Origin: Kalaharituber pfeilii
Lineage: Eukaryota; Ascomycota; Pezizomycetes; Pezizales; Pezizaceae
Length of the DNA: 52,493 nt
Direction: 5' to 3'
NCBI GenBank assembly: GCA_015179045.1
Contig: WHUZ01000173.1
Coordinates: 1 to 52,493 of the forward strand
Below, piece after piece: positions 9,595-23,053 of the stretch (position 1 is its first letter; every line of letters starts with the position of its first letter). The position numbers and the translations under genes were made by a program. Under the pieces are notes generated by a model that ran no database searches, had not been told where the DNA came from, and saw only the letters and a list, made by a program, of their open reading frames with translations.

Positions 9595-10430
9595 GACAAA
9601 GAGTAGATATTTGTGGGAGGATTGTATACAAAATGCATGGCAAATATAATGACATTTGTAGGATCATTGCTTTAGTGGTTTTCTCCTAGAACGAGTTCTG
9701 GTCTTGAATGGGAATATGTAGTAGTTTTGTACAGGCCTCGAAGTCACTAGCCCTGTCCAATTCATCAAAGGGGGCATTTAGACATTAACGTTCTGCGTAG
9801 ACCGGAGAGTGCAGGTACGTCAGAATCATGTAGTTTCGTAACCAGCACATCAAGAAACCCTGGGCGGAAAGAATTCCGCACAATCAGGAATAAGAGAAAT
9901 GTGATATTGGCTGGACTGGCACTATAAAGGACTAGCAGATTGGCGATACATAAGCAACGAGTCAAACATAACAAACGAGTAGGTGAAAGAAGGTTTTTTT
10001 TTTTTTTTTTTTTTCTCAGCTTCATGGCCTCACATCGGCGTGTGTAATATCCTGTAAGATATCATGGATTTCGTTAATTCCTATAAAAGCACCATATATG
10101 CGTGCACATATGGGAGCTCGATGTGTATATGCAATGCTGAAGCATCAGTGCAACTATAGGTGAATCCAACAGTAGAACACCTATTGGATTATGCAATTTA
10201 AAGTCACACGGGTTTGCATAAATTGGAAAACGAATGAATCAACATGTCTTGCCCTTCTCTAAGTTTATCGGAACTCAGCAACTTGTCTCAGAAATATCAT
10301 GGATCTTTCACTTCCGGAAACCAGAAATGATATGCATGAGTGACCCATTACCTAACCTGAATGGTGGCTTAGCCGGTAAATTCGAAAACTGAATACTTGT
10401 TAAATGAATGTTGCATTCCACTGGCGATGA
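9595..10430. other. Intergenic with T-run, no gene
   Basis: A run of about 21 T at 9993-10013 has no recognisable element body or target-site duplication. An 86-codon minus ORF that runs into it has low-complexity, non-domain-like sequence. Confidence 0.45.
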
Positions 10431-10431
10431 T

Positions 10432-10481
10432 GGTCTCGTGCCCAGACTATTATTTTCGGCCTCTGCGTTGGCTCGGCCGTA
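10432..10481. mobile_element. Short insertion of the TCTCGTGCCCAGAC repeat
   Basis: About 50 bp beginning GGTCTCGTGCCCAGACTATT and ending CGGCCGTA is bracketed by a 10-bp direct repeat TGGCGATGAT (10422-10431 and 10482-10491). The same core occurs at 43345 and 49413. The direct repeat suggests a target-site duplication, but the element lacks clear inverted ends in this copy. Confidence 0.6.
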
Positions 10482-10491
10482 TGGCGATGAT

Positions 10492-11910
10492 ATTAATGAG
10501 AACTGTTCATTAAAACATGATTCTCATTAGGTTATAATAGCACGTATTATATTATGGTGCTTTAATTGGCCTTCCAGCTTAGGCTCACGCTCAGCTTGTG
10601 GGGAGCACTATATGCACAACACAACGGAGTATCCTGGCACTGCAAAGATCAAGATCACTGAACGCAGGATCCATGATGGCCAGTTTGTTGAAGCCTACCT
10701 CCATGCCTTAAGCTTTGGAAATATGCCGAGACGTTACTTACCAATCGCAATAATATGCCAGCTTAACACAAATGCGTGCATACAAGCCTGGCGAAAAGCC
10801 TGCAACAGATGCCGGCCGGGAATAGACTGTTGTGCCGGGATACATGAGTACCCACTAGTCTATATGCTATGGATACGGCAGTAAGGAAGGCCACGTGGCT
10901 ACTGCCGGCAGAGTCAAATCAGGGGCCAAGTAGGTACTTACTTCGTACGTACTTCTCTCACTTCTGGTCATACAACCTGTGCCTGGGATGCCGCGGGATG
11001 CGTGCCCAGATAATGGCGCAACTGGAATGTACAGCATAGTACCAGATAAGCATTTACCATTGATGGTAGCATCATAGTCTGGTTGCAGTGGCATCAACTG
11101 CCAACATGACTTGTACAAATGGTGAGTTTGATACAAGCTCCTCTCCTTCCGACCTTACGTTTTGATACAGGCACGAAGAAGCAAATGGGGATGCGTTGAA
11201 TTGCGTTGTGTTGGAATTCTACTTTAGTATAGAATTGAAATTATGTACTTTGAGATAAGGACGTAAGTACTTAAGTCGCGACAGCAAGGATTCCTCTCAA
11301 TAGCACCTTCAAGTCTTGAGAAGAGATAGCAATGGAACCTGTGTGCTATCCCCTGGTGCATAATCTGATGTGACTTCCAAGGTGGTGACGTTTGCAAGCC
11401 AAAGTAACCTTCCTAAGTTTTGAGGTAGCCTCATTATGTATCTACATATTGTTACTGGCGTTCTCATCAGATCTCTCAGGATCTATTGATATCCATCTCA
11501 ATGATACTGGCCACTCACCGATTTTGGATGACAGTTTCCTGGACTACAAAGCAGATTGATCTTCATACTCGACAAGATGTTTGTACAACTTACTAAATTC
11601 TGCGGATTCACGAGAACTGCTGCAACTCTTACATTTAACGTCAAGATTCGGACAAAGATCGGTAGCCGTTCTACTCCTGCATGTCACGTTTGATAGCTTT
11701 TTAACTGAATGACTGTCAGGGAATTTATTTCACTGATACTCAATTCCAACTTATGATCATTTCCATCTGGATATCTGCACGGTACAAGTGACTTTTACAT
11801 TTAAAACTCTAACCTCATGTCAATCGCTTATACTTTGTTACCAATACAGTAGCTATCGGAAAACCTCTAATGCTATTTTTGCCTAGCTGATCATCCACAA
11901 AATTTATGCA
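10492..11910. other. Intergenic, no gene recognised
   Basis: A small imperfect palindrome (TTAATGAGAA … TTCTCATTAG) sits at about 10492-10532. The 90-codon ORF at 10612-10884 shows no family features and is not called. Confidence 0.45.
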
Positions 11911-11912
11911 AG

Positions 11913-12124
11913 ATGTTGGGTTAGGCTCACCAGCTATTGTCATTTCCAATGACTACACAGCTCAATTCGGCTTGATCTTCTCCACTGCTATGCAAACTTT
12001 GCTTTTCTTCGGTATTGCAAAAATGTTGGGTTAGGTTCACAAGCTTTTGGTAATTACCAATGACTGGCACAGCTCAATTCGGCTTGATCTTCTCCACTAC
12101 TATGCGAACCTTGCTTTTCTTCGG
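11913..12124. repeat. Tandem duplication of about 110 bp
   Basis: Two copies (about 11913-12013 and 12023-12124) share TGTTGGGTTAGG at the start and a long near-identical stretch from CAGCTCAATTCGGCTTGATC to GCTTTTCTTCGG. They differ at scattered positions, both transitions and transversions. I see no open frame or terminal repeat, so this is a plain segmental duplication. Confidence 0.85.
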
Positions 12125-15100
12125 CTAGCTTTTTGATTTTCAGAGTTCAGCTGAACTATCCCTACCACATACTAGTAACAATACAGATTTAGTTGTAATA
12201 CTAGTGCGGGGAACTTGCGTGCATAGACCCGAGGCTAGCCACGGATTGCAGATGCAAGTTACCTGCAGCAGCGAGGCAGAATTATGTGATGTCATTTGCC
12301 ATGCACGTGTGGTAACAGGCTAAATATGTAAGTTAGGGTATCCACATACTACTCATGCGTACAGACTAACTCCGGCGGTGTGGGGTCCCCCCAAGACCTT
12401 CGAAAACAAGAGCCATTTAGTGGCAGTCGGAGGTAAACCTCAGGACGCACATTCAATTTCAAAATATGGAAGATGGCAGTCGCGACGAGACTTGGACATG
12501 GCACAACTAACCCACTTGAGTTCTGCTGCCTATGCCCATGATCTGTTGCCTTTCCATTTTCGGGCGAGATACTTTCTCTCCACTACACATATTATCACTA
12601 CCCACTTCTTAGTTTTAGCAGGGTTACTTAAACGTTGCAATTGCTAACCTCTTGAGCTCCTCCAATTCTAAGAACGTATGATGTTGCGACAATACACCCA
12701 GTTACAGCTGAGGGAATATGGTCCCAAAGACGCACACAATGGTAAATTTTGCCATAATGGTTACTCGGAAGCACTCTAACTAATGAAATAGAGAAATGAT
12801 ACCTGTGGGCTACGTACTTCGAGCAGGCTGGTTTACCTAACTTCCATCTCAACAACCCTGTGCAAAAGCTATTGGGCCTGTACAAATAGGATACCGCGAA
12901 AGATAACACAAAATCCTCAAGGGTGACGCGTTTTGGCAATATAACTCAATTGGTACAGAGTTTGTAGCCCACTCACTGTTAGAACTAGAACATATTAAAA
13001 GCAAGATAATATACTTAAGCTTTTGCCACGCTGAAAAATAGTTTCAACGGTGGAGGTCGCATGGTTACCTGTGCTTACTGCAGTCATGCAGTACATGCAT
13101 CAGAAAATGTAGAGTATTTGACACACCTTACCCCGAACTGGGCACAAGCTCCAGCTTTACCCTATCCCGAGCAATAGTGGGGCAAGAGCAAGCCATCGAC
13201 AGGCATAGTGCAATCTTTACCGATCACAAGCTTAACGCATCGCATATATTTCAGGCCGACCTTGCACCGTACGGCTACTGCTTGGAGCATATTATCGCCC
13301 GGGACCTCCCGCGCGATAGGTCGGAAATCTTGATGGAAGCAGGTAACTTATTGGCTCCGAGTTCTGCTGTGCACATTCGTGGAGACTTTAAAGTACCAAA
13401 ACTAGAACTGGTGAGGGTCATTAATCATATTTACACAGAGGGCAGCGATTACGCTGAGCTCAATAGGGAACTGCCAATGACTAATTATAAAGAGTCAACG
13501 TAAGGATAGGCTGGCTATCCAATAAATATATAGTGGAGTGGTGACAATCCATTTATAACGCCACAACTTACCCCTCGCAACACTTATATGAAGGATTTAT
13601 TTCGTAATCCTGAGGAGTATGCAATCTGAGACAGGAGAGCCAATAAGGTGACAAAATCCTCGACACCGTTGGGTGTGTAGTTGCTGACTGCTTTATTGCC
13701 TAGTTTCTCCACCATGGCTGGACAGCAAGACGGCTACTATAACATGGCCATGGACAAACGGGACAACAGACTTGATCAGCTTGCAGCGGCTCTATTTGCG
13801 GTAGCACAACCTAGCTGTGATATTGCTGTATGGAATTCGACTTGCAGCCACGACCCCCAAACGTATACATCCGTCTGTTCAAGCCAGTCCGGGTTGGTAA
13901 ACTAGCTGGCATTGGGGATTGCATTGGAAGCGCACACACCAGTTCGAGGTAATTAACTGTTGGCCCAGTAGAAATGCGTCCAAGGGCCTTCACAATAATT
14001 CAGCAGGCCTATCCCAACTGAGGACGACGCTATATACATGCCATCCTCAACATATTGCATGTAGTTATAGCCTGGTTAGAATGAATAATGTGCTGCCTAG
14101 GAGCGCAGACAATGCCGGATTAAGTCACGAGACACATCTTGCAAACACTAAACCCCGACTTAGCTTGTGATCAGCTGCTCGCTGTGCAATCATGTTGGTA
14201 CCCCGCTTTGCGGTGTTCCGTGTTTCAAATGGGTAAAGCATTGGAGAACCAAGTTCGCGAGGAGTAGCCAAATCACTGTAACCTATTCATAATCAGTAAA
14301 TATAGGTCCTATCACGAACCGAATCAGCCGCAGGACAACCGATTGCGCATCGAGATGCCACAAATATAGGTCCGTTGAACTATTACTATTCTCATGTTTA
14401 CGTATCAAAATTGAGTTATCAATACTAGGAGCCACAACAGGAGGCAGGGGTCAGCCTGCGAGCTACAGGTGGTCTACGCAACAAAACAACTGCTCTTGTA
14501 TACCTAGACCTGTGCTGGGCGCAGCCTTCAGTCGAATCATGCAATTTTTAAGTACGTTCACATGAATGCAATCAAGTTACTAGTGGCACACCAAAAAACT
14601 TTGTTCTAACTTACTTAGTACTCCAGATGTTATTTACAATGCATGCATGAGGTTGCAGATATCCAATGGGAAACATCTGCAATGGTTTTCGTTGGCTCCT
14701 GACATTGCTAGGCTGAATAACTTCGAGATTGAATATGACCTGAATGCCTAGGAGCCATCAGATCTGCCTCTGTTGGATTCAGAGGCAATGATCATCGCGT
14801 CGAGCTGAAATATAAGCGATGCCTGTTAATGTTTGTCCCCAAAAATTTGTTATCTTGCATATGCTGTGCCTGTTAAATGCGCCACGCGGGCAAGTTATGA
14901 TTTTCCTTCTCATTCGATACATGACCCCAGCGTGTTTTTTCCAACCTTCCAGTTAGGAATAAGCTCATTGCTCTGCTGATATCAGCCTCATTATCTGATA
15001 AATCCCAGTTCTGTGGCTTAGTAGGGGCTCATGAAGGCTACAAAAATCTTGTGTCTGTAGAGGGATGTCTCGGAGGTTCATGCAGTGTATAGCACAGCCA

Positions 15101-16429
15101 CCCCTGCCACAGCGAGCCAATCCCACACTCACTGCCATCTCCGACCATCCCCGAGACCTTCGCAGCCAAGATCAGCTACATACATACTTAATCAGTTGTT
15201 ACATTTTTTTCCTATCGATTGTCAACAAGTGAATCTAGAAAGTGAGCGGGTATCAGAGCGTGCCCACCTCTCACATCTCTAGTTATGTTGAATTTCTGAG
15301 CTATAGCATGGTGAGATTTATAGTTAGATTGTAGTCATTGGAGCGCAAGATACAAGTCGGCAGTGCACTGACACAAAACAATTGCCAGGAAGGAATTCAA
15401 TACAAATTCTCAACAGAATTCATAAATGCAGTGTAGGGGCTGGGTATGCATTAGACTATTTGAAAGTGTCCGAGATCGAGACTCAGCGATGAAAATTGAA
15501 GGATCACCTTTAATTCTCATTGAGATATCATAACAGCTAGAACCTGTCATGCACCAGAAATTGCGTAGCTTGACCCATGTGTCGCGGAATTGCGGAGAAC
15601 ATTTGCATTTCCTAGAAGGTTCTTACGGCCTATGCATGCAAACTGGAACACAATAAAATCGGACAAAAGAATTTTAGCTGTTCTTGGGAGTGATCTGGTG
15701 GCTGAGTATGACAATCCCGAGGTTAGCCTGATGTATCGTACAGCAACGACTTACGACTTTCTTACAATAAGCACTGAAATCTCAACATGACAAATGAAAC
15801 TTGCATGCCCTCCAGAATACAAATGCAGGTAATTCATAAAATAGATGGATTCAATACCAAGTCAGACATTTAAGGGGAAATGCTCATGGAGCTTTCACTA
15901 ATTGAATGTGCTGGACATGTGCTGTAGGACTTTACTAGTAGACATGTCTCGGTGCACACTTCCTATCGAACCTTCTTGTTGTCCAGCGGTGACACGTATA
16001 CCTGCAGCTCTTTTAGTCCCCGTTACTCTGTTAGTCGTGAGCTTGCACGGTCAAATTTCAGGCGCTAGTGACTGACATTCAGGAATTTTCAGTCCCATGT
16101 ACTCTAGCGAAATAGACTAATTTCATCGGTCTTCACCCCCCAGTCAGGCATACAAATTCGTGGTACTGGTGTCCAAAATTCTGGTACTGGTATATTGGAG
16201 CGAACCATATACCGTGCTCTGATAGCGTTCACAACCAGCCGGAAATCAGAATGTGGGACTGTTCCCGATTGAGACCGAGAATTCTCCCAGATTTAGGTAC
16301 TCAGCCGTCCGAAATCTCGGATGTGACTAGATTCCGTGAGCAGAATGCAGCAAACTTTGCATGCATAACCCTGCATACATAGTTCAACCATGCGGTTCAC
16401 CACTTACATATGATAGGGATTAATACTTG
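12125..16429. other. Gene-poor stretch
   Basis: The longest frame (13177-13503, 108 codons, plus) has no recognisable motif or splice context, and others are shorter. I find no convincing gene or RNA. Sequence complexity is ordinary, with no minisatellite, so ancient decayed transposons are the likeliest origin, but this is inference. Confidence 0.45.
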
Positions 16430-16569
16430 TACTCGCTACCAGCATACAGTTTCGCACAAGTGCGTAGTTGCAAGGGCCTTGCGAGGGGTCCGTCCGGCTG
16501 CAAAAATCCTTTCTACACAGACCACTCCAACTGTCGCGCTTGTGCGAAACTTTATGCTGGTAGCGAGTA
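16430..16569. mobile_element. MITE-like element with long TIRs (140 bp)
   Basis: Terminal inverted repeats of about 36 bp (16430-16466 and 16533-16569) start TACTCGCTACCAGCATA and include TTTCGCACAAG. They differ at only a few positions. The interior is about 66 bp with no coding capacity. The outermost TA on each side could be a TA target duplication as made by Tc1/mariner-type transposases. A 60-codon frame across it is only the folded repeat. Confidence 0.85.
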
Positions 16570-16576
16570 TACAGCT

Positions 16577-16782
16577 GGAACACTAGGGGCTGTCGGCAGG
16601 TGTGGCTAAGTGGTCTGTGTGTTGATACTTTTCTTTATCTTCTAGAAAGCATGCCTAGACGCACCGGTATGGCTGCCGAAATTGCTGCTAATGGAGGACA
16701 CACAAATGGAGTCGCAGTGATTCATGTATTTACCTGGCGTTGTTCCCTAGCGCATACCCCTGTCGGCACCCCCTAGTGTTCC
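16577..16782. mobile_element. Second MITE-like element (206 bp)
   Basis: Inverted ends GGAACACTAGGGG and its complement extend with gaps to about 29 bp (16577-16605 and 16753-16782). It starts seven bases after the previous element. No target-site duplication is clear. The sequence TTTATGCTGGTA recurs just outside its right end (16788) and in the right arm of the neighbour (16551), suggesting nested insertion or rearrangement. Confidence 0.75.
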
Positions 16783-17258
16783 GGTATTTATGCTGGTATA
16801 CAAGTATCCCTCGGGCTCCAAAAAAGGATTAAAACTTCTGCTTAGGAGTATCTGTGCACAGAGCAAGGACATGTACCGGCCAATTGAAGCCTCGAATTTT
16901 AGCTCATCACATACTCTGCGGGGGTACCTGTCCTGTCGTCATTTGAGCTCCATAAACAAGCTCTTTTGGGGTGGGACGAAATTTTACGATTTCGCGTGCC
17001 CGAGGGATAATGGGATCGGCTCAAGACGGGTGGAGGGCACGAGACTAGCCGAGTCATACAAGGGTTTGCGGTCAGAAGAGGAAGAAACAGTCGAGAACAC
17101 CCTCCATGCTGGATTACAGTCGTACAACATTGCTCGGAGAGTGCTGGCTCTAATTCCGCGACTAGGTTCTGGATAGATATTTCTAACATGGTCGGTGTGA
17201 AGTACATACTTTCTCGACCAGCCACCTCAACTGTATGATGTCGACGGTTTCTATTACA
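16783..17258. other. Intergenic, no gene recognised
   Basis: A 128-codon plus frame (16790-17176) overlaps an antisense frame. Neither shows domain-like sequence, so I leave them uncalled. Confidence 0.45.
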
Positions 17259-17271
17259 ATTGATGAAATTT

Positions 17272-17293
17272 AGGGCGGCATGCGAGTAATGAA

Positions 17294-17325
<32 letters not shown>
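17272..17325 (+). mobile_element. Family A mini-retroposon, 5'-truncated (copy A3)
   Basis: Only AGGGCGGCATGCGAGTAATG plus AAAT and about 32 A are present, i.e. the 3' half of the family A hairpin. An exact 13-bp target-site duplication ATTGATGAAATTT lies at 17259-17271 and 17326-17338. The start inside the hairpin fits abortive reverse transcription. Confidence 0.92.
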
Positions 17326-17331
<6 letters not shown>

Positions 17332-17338
17332 GAAATTT

Positions 17339-20300
17339 TACCTCTGTACGGAGTAGATAACCCAATTGAAAGCATCCCGGCTTGGCCCCTCGATCCGACC
17401 TCAATTTGGAGCCCTTTGCGTAGCCTGGTTGACACGTCCCTCCCTTCGGCTCTCGCCAAATAATGGGGCCTTCAATCTGTTGAGCTGCTACAAGCCCACT
17501 ACTAGAACCGTAGTCAAGTTGGCGCTTAGCGCGCTAAGATCGCGTACACAATTTTTCATTTATTGTAAGTGTTAAGCAAATAAGACACCAAAAATGTATC
17601 TGGAACCGGAAAATAAGAGATTGTACGGTACTCTCCGGTTTGAGCCCTGTGCCCCCAGGAGCGCGATACGTCTACAATTTGTTATAATCATTAGCTAATA
17701 ACCCCGCGTACGCATGCCTGGACTCATCGCACGTTCCCCAGGTCCCATTGTCTATGATAATAAGGCCCAAAATGGTTCAGATATCTCAATAGATCTAACC
17801 ACATGGGCAAAAAAACAACCGATTTTCTGGAGTTTACTTTCGCTTGTTTTCTTGGGTTCTACAAGAGCAACAGGTATGTTGTACCAACGCTCTGATTTCT
17901 GTACTCTATTGAATGAACCACAAATTAATTGCACTCCCCCTTTCGGTAAGCTGCCTATGTCCTTTCGCTTTGACTATGGTATCACCTTGCTTATGTCTAT
18001 CTTATTAATTTTATATTAACAACTAAGGTATAATTTATTAGGAAATCCATTAACAAAAGTGAAGTGACATGTGATCGTTGGTATGCATTCAGATTTATGA
18101 CCATCACAGTATTCAGAAGTATCAATATTGCTAGATGCTGGTTTTGCATGGAATTATTATTATATCAACAATAAACCAGAGGCAAAAGCCTGCGATATGC
18201 ATACAGCTGGATTTACAGGTCAAAGTTGTTGAACATCTAACTACGTTTACAACGCTGTGAGCATCTAGGCTTATCTTGCAAGCAATCAATTTGGCGTTAG
18301 GTTCGTGTTCATTCATTTGAGAGTCTTGACTTACTTCGACACAATGCGGCGCAGTCAGTGAGGGGCCAATGCATTGAGAGGATGAGCATCACGGGGCCTG
18401 CACTTTTCGCGTGCCCATTTGAGTATTCCGAGTGCTGGAGTACATACATATTGCCGTGTTTGTCATTTACCCCGGCGCCTCAAAACTCCATACACATTTG
18501 CATAGAGGAATATTCGCCAGCAATCCCAATTTGATGTTTTGTACCTTCAATGCCAATTTGTTTTTTTGGTCGGCAATTTGCCGAGTACTTGCGTAGATCT
18601 CGATCGGAACGCCTAGATCTGAGAAACTGCATTTCGGACGCAATACAGTTTTTGGTGTTCTGAAAATGGCCCGTAGATGAGCCATTATGACGCACCCAGA
18701 CGCGACGGCACTATCAGCGAAAAAAGCGGGATGTACTGCTGATAGGGCAGTGCTGGATTCAACACAACCGGATTGAGAGACATGCATGTGTTTTCACACA
18801 CACAAAAAAAAAAGAGAGCGATACAAACCTTAATTTAATATGCAGTACATAATGCAATCGCTTTTACACATATGCCATAGCTTCCGCAATGGATTGGCTA
18901 CCGGGACACTGCCCTCCTCCATGCAAGCAATCCGCTGGGAAGCGGATAGTGGCACAGAAAAACGTTCATATTCTTTTTATTTTGGGAATGTGTTGAATCC
19001 TAGCATCTCATTAGTCAATATTTTTATTCATTAAACCACTAATTGGATAGTATTCCTGGCTCACGATAATCGCAATGAATTACATCTAACTCCATTACTG
19101 CCCACACATGGATGCTCTGAGTTCTCAGCAGATATTGTGCCGGGGACAGAGACTTGGGATTTTCATACCATCCGACGCCTTGGACTTGGGACTGTTGAAA
19201 TGTGGTCCAGAGTATCAATGTGTGTACATCAGCTGGGGTGTGGGACCTGGGGTGCTGGCAGACTAGGTTCCCCGATCGGTTGAGAGAGCAGTTTTGGGAA
19301 AGGATTCCGAGAAGCTCTCCGCCGCATTGGGCGCGGGCTTGGTCCAAACTTGGGAATTGAAGTGAGGATCAGAGGAACAGTCATGCAGTTGCCACCAGAA
19401 CCGTTGCAGTGATCTGCTCTACTGTGTTACCGTGCGTTGCATCATGGGCCGTTGGATCGGCTGAAGGACGTTAATCTTATTGAGTAAGTAAATCATATTG
19501 GCTGCCCTCTTTTTTGGTGAATCATCGGGCTGGACACATGTGCGCGGCGGATAAAGCTCCTAGAATAGCTCAGGTAGTGAGGCTGATATTAGTGAGGTTC
19601 TACTTAGGTGTGAGCTTCAGTCAACGTGCGATTTACACTAGTACGTCAGTGGCACAGCGTTAAATGTCAGTTATGTGCGTTTACACACGTGGGGGTGGCA
19701 GACAAAACATCTGTTCCGGGGCTGATGGTTGGATGTCTGAATCAGGTTTCGGCAAAGTTCAAGCTAATGTATTTTCGATGCGAATAGGTGGTGGTGATGT
19801 TGGTAGTTGTGTTGTATATTTTATGACAGCTCAGCCTCTGAGGCATACCTCTCGGACAAATTCCCGATTTTGTCACCTATGTAACCCGACTAGGCAAATT
19901 ATCTGGGGGACGAGGCTGGCAAAGGGGGTGGAAATTCTTTTCTAAATGGAAACCACATTCGCCTTCAACCATTGACAGTAGCAAAATATGATTACACCTA
20001 AACCGTCTCTAGAAGCGGAACGTTATCGCTTATCAGAACGTTATGAGAGGTACCTGCATCTCTTTACCTAAACGCGGCTTCACCAGCTAGCCCAGAACAG
20101 AGGGTTTCCTTACATCGATGCAGGAACTACGAATTAAGAATCCGGAATTGGGAAGAGTTAATGAAGAAACAAACGAGGTGTGACTGGATGGCGAGCTAGG
20201 TGCTGGATGGAGTAGCGTTTAGGGTGGCGTTATATGACGATACTAGCGGATGTACATATCTCATGATTTCAGAGGGGGGACTGTGGATCTAATGCTGAGG

Positions 20301-20620
20301 ACGATGTTTTTGCGCTGCCTCGATGCAGAGCATGATGCAAAAGGCTCTAGGATTTGCACCTAGGGTGGCAAATTCTGGAATACTTGTTTGCGTTTGCAGA
20401 AAAGAAAAAAAAAGACGTTCTCCATACCTCCTTGGCTGAACTCTTCTGAAAGGGAGTTTCCCATCTGCAACCAGCTTTCATGCATTAGGTTTAGTTATAT
20501 TTTCCATTTAGTGCACCCAAATGTTCGGACGATTGGTTGACGACGGGAAGGGCAACGCATACATGACAAAATAACGTTGCCGTTTTAGAAATGGAGCGGA
20601 TGAAACTAACAGTACGGGGG
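17339..20620. other. Gene-poor stretch
   Basis: No frame above about 106 codons, and none with recognisable features. The 101-codon plus frame at 17714-18019 has two hydrophobic segments but no family match that I know. Nothing else is supported. Confidence 0.45.
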
Positions 20621-20656
20621 GCTGAAAAAAAAAAAAAAAAAAAAGATTGGGCTGAA
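20615..20656. repeat. A-run with possible flanking duplication
   Basis: About 20 A lie between GGGCTGAA and a second GGGCTGAA a few bases after the run (GATT intervenes). This may be a degraded poly-A-only insertion like the one at 9556. The extra GATT makes it doubtful. Confidence 0.4.
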
Positions 20657-23053
20657 TAATTATGGTTAAACTTGAACGAATACAGTATATACATAATGTA
20701 TGTTGCCGAATATATACAGTGCCCGAGTACATAAGTACCGAAACAAGAACCGTGGAGATGTACGATGAACGAATGATTATGATGCTAGAATAGAATGGGA
20801 TGAACTGTTTTTGGGGACATCATGACATTGCGGCTGGGTACTTGTTTAGATATGCTAGGTTGTATGAACGGATGTATGTGTGGTGTATGCTATGGGGGGT
20901 TTGAATGCTTGTTCGGTAACTTGCTGCATATGCCATTAAACGGTTAAAACTCTTTTTTACTGAGCAGTAAACTCTACTCCTGCATACGCAAATATAGTCT
21001 TTGTCCCTAGACTGCTATACAATGCCGCATATATATCTATGCATCTGTCCAAAAGCGACACTAAAAGCAAGCATGTCTATATTACACGAGAGGATACTTG
21101 GTATATTAGTCCCCGAAGCCGATATATATATTGAAATTTTAAATGGTCTCCATACCAGGGGGCACTTTAGGCAGTTACGGTTTCCCCCACTTTCCAATTT
21201 GCCGAGCCGTAATCTTACTACTAGGTTTTTCCTCTCCCTATCAACCAAATCATTTAAAACTATTAAAAAAGAAAAAAACTTAGACTTCTCAGCCCCAACC
21301 CCGGGTTTGGGGTCCTACATATACATAAAGGCAAAGTCGGGGAGCAAGCTCGATATTGGATCGCCGGGAATGGTATAACTGCCAAAACAAGGTTCGGAAT
21401 AGCCGAGCTGAAAGCGAACAGAGGGACCAAAACGTCGACAAACGTAAGCCAGAATATTGCTTCGTTTTCACTAGGTTAAGATTCCCAAATCTGGGTTTGT
21501 TTTTTTTTCAAGGTTTCAGTACGTATTTGCTTCCTCTCAGTTTTTTGTGTTTAGTTCTTGTTCTCACACTAAACTGTTCCCATTATCCCCTATTTCCTAT
21601 ATCTTATAGAAATAAAACAGATAAGAGAAAATACACCGATATAGGAAATTCATATTTTTAATACTCCTACCGAACCAAGAGGGTGGGTCCCCCGCGCCCA
21701 GCCGCAGTGTAACCTTCACCCAGCTGAATTTTCCCCCTTATGTACCCCTCCACCGTTGATCATTATCCCAACCCGACCGAACAAAGACCCCAGTAAACTT
21801 AGATGCAGTAGGACAGGACAAGGCCCAAATGATCTTCCAAATCCCAATCCCCAATCTCCAAATCTCCGAAACTAAAAGGTAAGTCTAATCGACCCAAAAT
21901 GCAATATACCCTGCAAGGCTCAAACGAAAAGGAAATCATAAAAGTAAAAAGGAATGCCAAAGCTGAAAAAGAAAAAGGGATCAAAAAAGATAATTATAAC
22001 GATAAGTAGAGGGAAAAAACCATGTGGGAAAGTCTACTCTGAAGGAAAGGAAAAAGGTTTTCCACCAAATCTAGCAAATGACAACGTAAGGCACACATAC
22101 TCACAATCATGCAAATAACAAGAAAAAAATGAGAAGATAGGCAGCTGCGCACGATTGAGGCATGTCCAAGATCAAACTGGAAACAAGTTTGAGGTATTGA
22201 AGTAAAGAAATATAGGCAGAAAAGCGAATTAGAATAATCACAAACCACCCAAGCTTAAATGAATTAGAATAAGCAACTGATTGCACCTGTAAAACGCCAT
22301 GATGAGCCCAGTAATCCTCCCCTTCCGTGTGTACGCACATACCCACCCATAGATATTCCTATGCAGACAATTTGCCTCCCCCGACGGCGCTATCTCAATG
22401 TAGCGAATCTCTTCGATCCGTTGGAAATGAGGCTGTTTGAAATTAGTTGATCACAGTGAGCTAAACAAAAAAATACGGAAATATGAAATGCCATCCCCTC
22501 TCCCAAATAAACTCCATGTTAAAAACAAAAGCAAATTACCCTAGATGAATTTTTTTTGGTTTGTATAGTCAAAATGCCAATATTTGCAGCCTAATTAAGG
22601 TGTGCAAATATGAATGCGTGGTTGCAAGGCCCCTTAGCCCCTAGTTTGTCGTTTGCAACTCCCTACCAAAAGAAACAAAGCAAAGAGAGAGCCGCTCTCA
22701 GGGAAGACAACGAGGATCCAGGGGATCCAATGCAGTAGCAACGACAAGCAAGGGAGGGTATTTGCCAAGGGTTAAAAGAAGCGAAAAATTGGAGTGATGC
22801 CAGGGAGTCCATTCCAGCTGAAAATGTACCCATTGCGGTTAGCCCACGGGTCTGGAGCCCTGAGAAACACCCCCAACTAATGGTGATGAACTAGCGTAGA
22901 GATCGGCCAGGTAACTCCCGCTGAGTGGCTGAATTTGCGAAAGGTTTTCGTTTCAGTGGTTTCTTCCGAGCAGAAGATACAAGTCGCAGAGTATTTCATC
23001 CTTCTTTTTTTTTTCGCCCAATGTTCGCTATAATTTGAATGCTGTGTATAGCC
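20657..23053. other. 3' flank of the minus-strand gene; no other gene
   Basis: A-rich sequence on the plus strand, with no defendable ORF. The part next to 23054 should include the 3' UTR of the gene at 23054-23671. Confidence 0.45.

Noticed and set aside
9993..10013. T-run as another mini-retroposon
   Set aside because: No hairpin body and no flanking duplication.
13177..13503. 108-codon plus frame as a gene
   Set aside because: No motif, no good start context, no splice partner.
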